Positions 55,487 to 64,000 of a stretch of DNA of 64,000 nt are shown in pieces. Numbering within the stretch: position 1 is the stretch's first letter; each line of letters opens with the position of its first letter. Position numbers and translations under genes: made by a program. The notes under the pieces were generated by a model. It worked only from the letters and a program-made list of their open reading frames with translations, ran no database searches and had not been told where the DNA came from. The stretch comes from Phymorhynchus buccinoides (taxonomy: Eukaryota > Mollusca > Gastropoda > Neogastropoda > Raphitomidae): assembly GCA_017654935.2 (NCBI GenBank), contig CM065680.1, forward strand, positions 34,378,127-34,442,126, written 5' to 3'.

Positions 55487-55906
55487 TACCGGGTGTTCAA
55501 AACGTTTTGAGCCTAACTACGAAAGGGTTAAGCTATGCAGACATAACTTCTGACTTGGTGGTCAACTTTAAGCTTTCTTTTCCCCACTTTAACTCAGCTC
55601 ATCACCTATGAAAGAGCATGAAAGACTATGAAAGAGCATACTCATAATAAGTACCTACCAAATCCTCATGCATGTATCATGTGTTTAAGCCTTTCTTGTG
55701 CAGAAAAAAATATAAAGTTATAGTACCAAAATGTATCCATTTCCCTCAGGGTAAGACACTATGAAGTACAATGACGTCACCTGATGACGTCACCTTCAAA
55801 AACGTGTCTGTTATTATTTAAAAGGCAGTTGCATACATGTGCCAAAGTTTGTTGATGTAGCTTAACCTCTTCATAGTTAGGCTCAAAACGTTTTGAACAC
55901 CCGGTA
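55487..55906. mobile_element. MITE with TACCGGGTGTTC ends
   Basis: 420 bp. Inverted ends of about 34 bp (TACCGGGTGTTCAAAACG...) flank a non-coding interior. Each end contains an inner palindrome CAAAACGTTTTG. The TA at the outer edge fits a Tc1/mariner-type target. Confidence 0.75.
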
Positions 55907-55994
55907 TAGAAACTTTTGTGTAACATCCTAATATCAAAAGTCAGTTAATAATATTAATATAATCGCTTCAATACAAAGAAAATATGTAACAGTT

Positions 55995-56165
55995 TCTTGA
56001 ATGAGTCAGGAGAATGGACCAATAAGACAGAAACATAGTAGATGACAATGCAAGGAATAATGCAGACTCATAGAGAGTGACAGATTAAAGTTATAAGCAC
56101 AGAATTTCCAGAAGGTGGGGGAACTATTTATACGAAAGATCCCCCCGGTATCCCCACGGTGTAGT
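55995..56165 (-). mobile_element. AAG-tailed repeat fragment
   Basis: Matches the middle of the family on the minus strand, up to cggtatccccacgg. Confidence 0.5.
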
Positions 56166-56240
56166 GTTCAAAATTAGAGCTGTGTGCATGTGTTGTTCTT
56201 CAGCTTAACGTCCTTCCACTAAAAGTGATTCAGACAATAG

Positions 56241-56394
<154 letters not shown>

Positions 56395-56429
56395 CACGAG
56401 TGTGTGTCACATCTATTGTCTGTGTGTGC

Positions 56430-56870
56430 GTGCGAGTCGCTGTAGCTCAGTTGGTAAGTCCGAGTCGCTAGCTCGTAATCCGTCGATCAGGTTTGCGAAT
56501 ATGCGCGGGTTCGAACCCAGCTCGGTTCACATGCAGTACGTGGTGTGTCCTTGGGAAAGGCACTTTACTCCTATTTTCCTCACTCCACCCAGGTGTAAAT
56601 GGGTACCTGACGTCAGTTGGGGGGAAAAGTCCTTCGGATGAGACTTTTTAAAAACTGACCGAGGTCCCGTGTGCGAACGCATGCACAAGATCTTGCGCAC
56701 ACGTTAAAGCCCATCCCACTATTCGGTACGAGTAGTATGCCGTGTGTGCCGGTGGGATGGATGACACAAATTCACATGGCACGCATCCTGTGCGCTATAA
56801 ATGGTCTGAATGAAGACCGGTGAGCGCGGGGAATGAAAGGTGAAGGTGTATGTGCGCGCGTGTGATGTGT
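56430..56870 (+). mobile_element. tRNA-derived SINE, copy A
   Basis: Head with box A tagctcagttgg and box B ggttcgaaccc. The conserved central section follows: ccttgggaaaggcactttac, caggtgtaaatgggtacctg and ccttcggatgagac. The distal part has aaagcccatcccac and ggtgggatggatgac. It resembles the SINE class with a conserved central domain shared across metazoans. Confidence 0.75.
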
Positions 56871-56879
56871 AGCTAGTTA

Positions 56880-58100
56880 CTATTCTTTTCAGTTCTTTAT
56901 TAACTGAAATTCTGCAAGTTTTTATCGAGTGAAAGAAAACTGAGCTTATTTCAGAAAGCTGTGCCCACTCAGTAGGATTATGCAGAGCTTTATATCCCAT
57001 CATTTATTGTTCTGGGCAGTACGGCCCTTTTTGGTGGTTCCATAAAGTGTAGCATTGTGTTTTATTAGGCGTAAAGGTGGAAGTTTATGAACAGAACCAC
57101 TAGAGTCTGGGAGCTTCTGACTGGAAAACCCTCCTGCTGCACTGAGCCGCCACGTCTGATGGCCCCACTCTGGGGTCGTCAGACTAACAAGCACCAACAG
57201 CCCCCCCCCCCCTCCCTTCCCCCCCTCTCCCATCCCCCCCTTGGCCCCCCCTCTTCCCCCACCCCCTCCTCCCCTCTTCCAACAACCCAACGGATCAACA
57301 GTTTCCTAGTTTTTGTATCTGTGCTCTCTCTGTTGTATTATTTCTTCTCAGGCCTTGAGCCTTTAATTTCTTCCGGCAAAAGTGGTCTTGAACCTCCCCG
57401 GTTCCGTGGCAAAATAATCAGTGTTGATTGTGGCCACGCAAAGTCAAGAAGAAAATGAAGAAGAGGGAAGAGGAAAGAAGAAGAAGACTCAACCAAATGT
57501 GGCCTTGGTCTGCTCTGCAGAGAAACTGAAAGTAGATGTGACTTCCGGTTTAAAGTGAAAGCGAGGTCGCCGCCTCGTCTGCAACCTGTCAGGTCAATGG
57601 TTTGGTCGTGTTTGGACTGCAGTGGAAGCCTTCAATATCTTTGATAAAAAAAGGTGGGTGTCTTTGCTTCTGTTCTGTCACAAGCCTTGTACTCTTCTGT
57701 TTTCTTCATTCGAACTGCCTGCACAGATGGGTAGATTAATCGCGACAGTTCTGTCTGTTTCTTGTTTCTTGTTGGAATTTTTATCAGTGTTATGACGCAC
57801 TCACTGTCAGTGTCACTGTGAGTGTGAATATGATGTGACAGTCACGACACTTGCCATCAGAATCAGTTAGCTCGTTCACAGTCTTGTGTTGACCAATCGC
57901 CCCGGACCGCGAATGTTTAGCTTAGCGGGTCGACGTCACTGCATTTTTATTGTTGTTTTCCTTGAATGATTTTCTGACAGTCCCTCTACTTCTCTCTCAA
58001 ACGAGGAAAAGCAACCGTTAATTCAAATAGAGCGTTAAAACGCTAGATCACCAGCCACGCGGTAGCATCTTTGGCTGCAGTGGTTCGCTGCACGGCTGGT
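56880..58100. other. Intergenic stretch, no recognised gene
   Basis: Includes a C-rich segment at 57199-57285. The stretch 57540-57660 has a donor-like aaaaaggtgggtg, but no supportable exon. Confidence 0.3.
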
Positions 58101-58111
58101 AAGGAACTGTT

Positions 58112-58527
58112 GGTAAAGGTCAAGATGTGCCACCCCCCCTACATTTCTCGGTTAATTGTATTTTTCCGTTATTGCCTTTCTTACCGTGTACACATAAAGC
58201 TGTATTTTAGGAACATTTTTAGCCAATAACCTTTTTGGAATACTAACCCTATCCCTAACCCTAGCCCTAAGCCTAACCCTACCCCCCACCCTATAAGACG
58301 GAAAAACGCAACGAACCACAACTGTGACAAATCGCGGTGTACTGCAGTACATAGTGGGGGGTAGGGTTAGGTTTAGGGCTAGGGTTAGGGATAGGGTTAG
58401 TATTCCAAAAAGGTTATTACCTAAAATGTTCCTAAAATACAGCTTTATGTATGGTAAGAAAGGCAAAAACGGAAAAATAGAATTAACCGAGAAATGCAGG
58501 GGGGGTGGCACATCTTTACCTTTACCG
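58112..58527. mobile_element. Foldback element with telomere-like inner arms
   Basis: Inverted repeat: left arm 58112-58292, right arm 58351-58527, loop about 58 bp. Outer arm text is ggtaaaggtcaagatgtgcc and ctcggttaatt; the inner arm is a degenerate (CCCTAA)n / (TTAGGG)n. No coding frame. Confidence 0.8.
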
Positions 58528-58572
58528 GAACTGTTATTTCTTTAAAGGCGAAATAAAGAGAGAGAGAGAGAG

Positions 58573-58890
58573 AGAATCGCTAGCTCGTAATCTGTCAGGT
58601 TTGTGACTTTGTAGGTTTGAACCCAGCTCCGGTCGCAGTGGTGGGTACTTGGGAAAGGCACTTTACTCATATTTTCCTAACACCACCCAGGTGTAAATGG
58701 GTACCTGACGTCAGTTGGGGAAAAAGTCCTTCGGATGAGACTTTAAAAACAGAGGTCCCGTGTGCGAACGCATGCACAAGATTTTGCTCACATGTTAAAG
58801 CCCATCCCACTAGTTGGTATGAGTAGGCCATGTGTGCTGGTGGTATGGATGACATAAATTAATGGTATGAAATGAATAAAGATAAACAAT
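58573..58890 (+). mobile_element. tRNA-derived SINE, copy B (5'-truncated)
   Basis: Starts inside the tRNA-like head (cgctagctcgtaatctgtc), keeps box B (ggtttgaaccc) and the full body, and ends with an AATAAA-rich tail. Confidence 0.72.
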
Positions 58891-58939
58891 AAAACATCCA
58901 CAAATGGAAGAACCATCGGAAGAAGAGGAGAGAGTTATA

Positions 58940-59240
58940 TTAACCAGGTGCTCCAGTGATCTTGACCTTTGACCAATGACCTTCATTTTCGAACGAGGCC
59001 TAGATATTGTAAGTACCTATAGATCTGTACGCAAAATATGAGCGTCCTACTCCTAGGTCCTCCGTTCAAACGTTATTGAGCCAGGTGCCTGGCAGCATTT
59101 TCGGCTCCAGTGACCTTGACCTTTGACCTATGACATTCATTTTCGAACTTGGCTGAGATAACCTTAGTACCTATCCGCATGCAAAATTTGAGCGTCGTAG
59201 GTTCTTCCGTTCAAACATTATCGTGCTAATAGCATAGTCA
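58940..59240. repeat. Two-unit repeat containing tgaccttgacctttgacc
   Basis: Units at about 58945-59085 and 59105-59235 share ttgacctttgacc, cattttcgaac and caaaatatgagcgtc or its close variant. Confidence 0.65.
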
Positions 59241-59389
59241 GATGGATAGATCAGGAATAGAATTCACTGGTCATTACCAGCTTCACTTGCTCTTAGCTCG
59301 TGGCTGGTAATCAACGATTGTTAACACTGAAAATGACAACTTTCATTGTAAGTGGGAAGGTCTGTAGGACGAGGCGCCTGGGCTCAGTG

Positions 59390-59705
59390 GAGTCCATACG
59401 GGGAGCTGGACAACCCCGCCCCTTCCATGAGTCTCTCCCCGTGGGGATTCCGTGTCAAAGTCAAAGTCAAATTTTTTATTTTCAGATGGAACATTGAATA
59501 AGCAATAATGGTTTGCTTTTTTACATCAAGCCATCTATAACACAACAGTTAAAGAAGGAAATAAACATGAAAACACCCCTCCCCCCCCACCACCACCCAC
59601 ACACACACACAGACACAAACCAAACCAAACCAAACAACAAAGACATTAATAAGTTCATGTACGCACACACCCGAGTACTCGTATACACACACACACACAC
59701 ACACA

Positions 59706-59778
<73 letters not shown>

Positions 59779-59889
59779 AAACATCTATACGCTCAAATAC
59801 ATATATACAAATACATACACATATAAATACATATACATATATACAAATACATACACATATAAATACATATACATATATACAAATACATA

Positions 59890-59930
<41 letters not shown>

Positions 59931-60249
59931 TTCATAAAAATAGTTCCCCCATCTTCTGGAAGTTTTGTGCTAGTTGAAGCTTTCCCTAATCTGCCACTCT
60001 CTGTGACTCTGCCTTTTCCCTTTGCTTTCTATCAATATCATCTACTGGTACTGTCTCTGACTTATTGGCCCATTCTCCTGCCTTTTTTTCAAAAAATCCT
60101 CCAAATAATTTTTATCCTTTGAGCTCCTCCGAAATCGGAATGTGTCAGCTGTGCGCAGCGGGGAGACCAGTGAAAACTGAAAACCGGAAACATATGTACC
60201 TTACCCATTATGGCCATTTGGCCTGGGAACGCAGAAGAAGAAGAAGTGG
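59390..60249 (+). mobile_element. AAG-tailed repeat, split into head and body
   Basis: The head (tccatacggggagctgg...) is at 59395-59452 and the body at 59935-60249, ending ctgggaacgcagaagaagaagaag. The space between is filled by a short tandem repeat and (CA), (CT) and (GT) tracts. Confidence 0.55.
59684..59772. repeat. (CA)n-(CT)n compound microsatellite
   Basis: About 25 bp of CA followed by 64 bp of CT, then a tandem repeat of about 38 bp (acatatataaatacatatac, 59795-59892) and a (GT)n at 59893-59929. Confidence 0.9.
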
Positions 60250-61200
60250 AGGGATGCTGTGTAACTGGCATTGAATTTGAAGCAAAAATTAATGTTGTAC
60301 TTGTAGACCTACTAACATTCGCCATAACTTGACACCCCTGAAAGCTCCGAGGTGAGCCTAAATTTTTACTGAGTGAAACTTATAAAATTTATTTTATTTT
60401 GTATAGGCTAGTTTTATTATAGAACTTAATCTATGATAGTTCTTCAATAAAAACCTAACACTAACACAGTAACACTAACATTTGATCAAAGAAACCACAA
60501 ACACCACTGTGTATACTTTTTGAAGGTAGCTCTGTGCTGTGAAAAGAATAAAATAAAAGTAAAAGATTGTGCTGGTTTACTTTGTGTCCCAATGGGGGAC
60601 AGATAGTGTATGAGCATGGTACATAGAGAGATCTCTTTCGAATTATGGAATTCTCGTCAGTATGTATATCTGCTAACAAACACTATCTTGTGGATCAACC
60701 TCAACAGGAAGACATTTCTAATAAAAGAATGGTGTCTTCTCTGCACTAGGCCGAAAAGTCCACAATTTAAGCAAACCAGCACAAGGTAAAAAGAAAAATG
60801 AAGAACATTTTGGGCAAAATAGAGAAGTTATTAAAATGCGGAAATTGCGATTTGAAAAATGTAATACATGTGGGTAGAAAGAGCCGACCACTGAGGTGAT
60901 CCTCTAATTATTAAAGGGATGCAAGTAAACCTAGTAGTGTAGCTACTCCCTGAACCCAACATGTAAAGAGCAGGAAAGTCAGTGCATAAAGAGTTGGCAG
61001 TGGATCCAATAGTGGCATTTTAAGCTATAAAGCATTTTCAAGCCACATTTGTACAGTGCATGGAGGGTTGGTAGTGTTTTGTGGTATAATTTGTTTACAA
61101 CAGTAACACTAACAGTCGCACAACAACAATATTTGCTTGCATACATTAGGCCTATTTGTTTATTACAATGTGCTTGCTTTGCACAAATGATCTTTTGTGG
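60250..61200. other. AT-rich intergenic stretch
   Basis: No gene recognised; text such as cctctaattattaaag is generic. Confidence 0.3.
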
Positions 61201-61201
61201 C

Positions 61202-61350
61202 ACAGTGGAACCTCCGTGGGAGGGAGTTGTATAAGGGAGGTAATTTTAATGCAAAGAAGGGGATTGTCTCAGAGAAGTAGGTTGTGGAAGGGAGTCTTAT
61301 ACTTTTTAGGGGTGGGGTGGGGGTGTCTTATAAGGGAGATTCCACAGTAT
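61202..61350. mobile_element. Tc1/mariner-like MITE, copy C (decayed)
   Basis: Shares acagtggaacctcc, gtctcagagaagt and cttataagggaga with the other copies, but one terminus and part of the interior are degraded. Confidence 0.6.
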
Positions 61351-61384
61351 TATCATGATCAGGGTTGAAAGGCACCCTTGAATT

Positions 61385-61451
61385 TTTCCTATTTTCACGC
61401 ACACGCACATGCGCACACACACACGCACGCACGTACGTACGCACACACGCA

Positions 61452-61487
<36 letters not shown>

Positions 61488-61502
61488 TGCATGCACACAC
61501 TC
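61385..61502. repeat. (CA)n/(CGCA)n microsatellite
   Basis: Mixed CA, CGCA and CGTA units. Confidence 0.9.
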
Positions 61503-62820
61503 TCTTAATTCTTTGACTCTAAACAAATAACATGGATCCAGAGTTGGAAAGTGTATTTGCTCAAACTCTCTTTTCTACAAACTCCCTTTTCTATTCATTT
61601 ACATTGCATTACAGTACATTTCATTACATGACACTGCGCTATCATTAAGGACATCTAAGAGAAAAAGGGAGCAGCACAGTCTAATCTAACTAGACTGGAC
61701 AAAAACTTGAAAGACTTTAAAGGAACTTTGTGTGATCTTGTTAGTGTTGACCTTTGCATCAGCAAGTCGTTTTTGCAGCAATTCATTGTCTCGGATAATC
61801 AATGAGGCCAGAGAAGCTAAAGCCCATAATCTGCATTGACGTCACTCTTTGAGGGAATTGTGACATTTGCTATTATTGATGCCGTGACATTACAGCTTCG
61901 TGTTGGGGAAAATTGGATGATGCTTTGCGCTGGCTGAAATAGGTAACACTTTTTTGTGTGAAGTTCTTTTGAATTAAGTACATCTGTTGAGCTGGCTGTT
62001 CAGTGCGCTGTCTTTGTGAACTTCATTCTGTTTGCATGCTGGGATTTGAAATTTAGCATATTGCTAACTTTTGTCTGCACACTTTATGAGTTCTCAAATC
62101 TGTGTGCTAGGTATGTGGGTAGTATTCATCTTTGTAAATAAGCAGTTTTGTTTATTTTATTTGATAACATCACGGCTCTTAGTTAAACTTAAGCTAGGGC
62201 TGTCAAGAGTGTATGATTGGAGGAGCATCAACTGTTAAAACAGCTTGATTTGATTTGCATTTTTTGGGGCCAATTACTCACACTATGTTTGATTTGAGGT
62301 GATTTGATTTAAGGTGATAAATGTTATGGGATGAAATCATAATCTCAACATGCAATGACATAAATGGCTTAGATTGAAATGCATCTTTCCATGTCTTTCA
62401 GTTTCAGACTCTTCTTGTGCATTTTAGTTTTAACCTATTATCAGTTTTCCTAGGGGAGCATTAGTATGACTTGCCATCTTGTTTCCTTTGCTCATGGATA
62501 AAGCTTTATAATCTTGTCGAAAATAATCTGAAATGTTTATAGTTTGAAAATTATCTACAGCACCATTGAACTACCTTTTTTGCTTTCCTAATCAATTTGA
62601 CAAGAACTGAGGTGTAGATGGTGGTGATGGTGTGGGAGTGGGTGGGGAGTGAGTGGAGGTTATGGTGTTTATGCTTTGAAGCACTTGTTTTGAAGAGGCC
62701 TGGCAGGTTCCTTGGCTGTGTGAAGGGGCTGTAAAGAGGATTAGCAAGGAAATTAATGGGGGTTTCAGTAAAGGGCTGCTTCTATATTTTCACTTCCTCC
62801 TAGGGCTTTTTTCTCTCCAC
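61500..62820. other. Intergenic stretch without recognised gene
   Basis: Mixed composition, no long open frame and no repeat that I can match within the window. Confidence 0.35.
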
Positions 62821-62837
62821 CTCCCTTTCTTTAGAGA

Positions 62838-62909
62838 ATGTGTGCGTGCGTGCATGCGAGCGTGCGTGTGTGCGTGCGTGCGTGTGTGCGTGCGTGCGTG
62901 TGTGCGTGC

Positions 62910-62958
<49 letters not shown>
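62838..62958. repeat. (GCGT)n-(GT)n microsatellite
   Basis: GCGTGCGTGT-type units passing into a GT tract. Confidence 0.92.
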
Positions 62959-62959
<1 letters not shown>

Positions 62960-63369
62960 AATGCTGTGCTGTGTGTCTTTTATGTGTAATTGATATATAT
63001 ATATTTATGATATCCCTTCCCCCACCTGTATCCCCATCCCCTATGATAGTACAGAGAAGAGAAACAAAATTAGTTAGAAAGATAGGTTGCAGCAGGACTT
63101 GGCATCATGATGGTCGCACGCGGAACATGCTCTGGCTGGCCAGGTAAAAAACCCTTTTGATTAGGGCGTGCTCTCCCCTAGTTTCGTGGATGACTATGCC
63201 ATGATGTGGCCCTATCGACTATGAAAGCAGAAGCAGAAGTTTGTTTTAATTGATTCTCTAGTAATAATAATATGAAGAAAATTAGTCCCCATCATGTTCT
63301 TTTACTTGTGCATGGCGATGGACATGCGGCTTTCGCATATGTGCGTGTAGGTGCGTGCATGTTTGTGTG

Positions 63370-63394
63370 TGTATACATGTGTGTGTGTGTGTGT

Positions 63395-63444
<50 letters not shown>

Positions 63445-63623
63445 TGCGTGCGTGCGTGTGCGTGAGTGCGTGAGTGAGTGCGTGCGTGCGAGTGAGTGAG
63501 TGAGTGAGTGAGTGAGTGAGTGAGTGAGTGAGTGAGTGAGTGAGTGAGTGAGAGTGAGTGAGTGAGTGAGTGAGTGAGTGAGTGAGTGAGTGAGTGAGTG
63601 AGTGAGTGAGTGAGTGAGTGAGT

Positions 63624-63706
<83 letters not shown>

Positions 63707-63765
63707 GACTCTGGAGTGGGGATGAACGAACAAACTTTTATTTACCCTGAGTAATGCAATAAGCA

Positions 63766-63840
<75 letters not shown>

Positions 63841-63890
63841 CAGAGAGAGAGAGAGACTCAGAGAGAGAGAGAGAGAGAGAGAGGAGAGTT

Positions 63891-63972
<82 letters not shown>
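63370..63972. repeat. Compound microsatellite block (GT)n-(GTGA)n-(GA)n
   Basis: (GT)n to 63442, (GTGA)n about 63484-63628 with one slip near 63551, (GA)n 63629-63703, a 66-bp unique spacer, then (GA)n with interruptions 63770-63972. About 600 bp in all. Confidence 0.93.
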
Positions 63973-63975
<3 letters not shown>

Positions 63976-64000
63976 ATTAAAGGTTTAAGATGGACATTGA

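Noticed and set aside
55414..55611. 65-codon frame
   Set aside because: It runs through the terminal repeat of the MITE at 55487-55906.

Overview
This is a eukaryotic, animal-type window. It is AT-rich and intron-rich, full of long (CT)n and (GT)n microsatellites and packed with degraded transposable elements. The mix of repeats (tRNA-derived SINEs with a mollusc-type central domain, CR1/L2-like LINEs, hAT-like elements, a Ty3/Gypsy-like LTR element) and the coding sequence fit a lophotrochozoan, most likely a mollusc such as a gastropod. That assignment is inference from style, not a database match.

The only intact host genes I can support are two tandem, same-strand copies of a class I ubiquitin-conjugating enzyme of the UBE2D/effete family. 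Each has six coding exons with GT-AG introns, identical intron positions and phases, and a predicted 147-residue protein. Copy 1 spans 6544-20848 and copy 2 spans 31647-46625. Both keep the catalytic Cys85, the HPN motif and the E3-contact residues. They differ from each other at 18 residues but share unusual residues (Lys15, Thr111, Val126). Nucleotide divergence is patchy: exon 5 has no synonymous difference over 35 codons while exons 2, 4 (5' half) and 6 are clearly diverged, which suggests gene conversion. A short 5' UTR/promoter block with an NRF1-like palindrome precedes both start codons.

Layout: 1-6440 repeats and microsatellites; 6440-20848 UBE2D copy 1, with a LINE in intron 1, an LTR retrotransposon in intron 2 and hAT-like elements in introns 3 and 4; 20849-31545 3' flank, repeats and a LINE holding two SINEs; 31045-31501 a large foldback element directly upstream of copy 2; 31545-46625 UBE2D copy 2, whose introns hold a tRNA-headed SINE with an inserted hAT-like element, a 3-kb hAT-like element, and a satellite whose units have transposon-like ends; 46626-64000 no gene recognised, only LINE tails, SINEs, MITEs, a telomere-like foldback and very long microsatellites.

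The most informative structures are the mosaic paralogue pair; an LTR element (10703-14531) with TG..CA ends and a 5-bp target duplication that has lost its reverse transcriptase yet keeps one open gag-protease-integrase frame; and a series of DNA transposons whose borders can be set from terminal inverted repeats plus target-site duplications. I did not find a convincing new multi-gene system.
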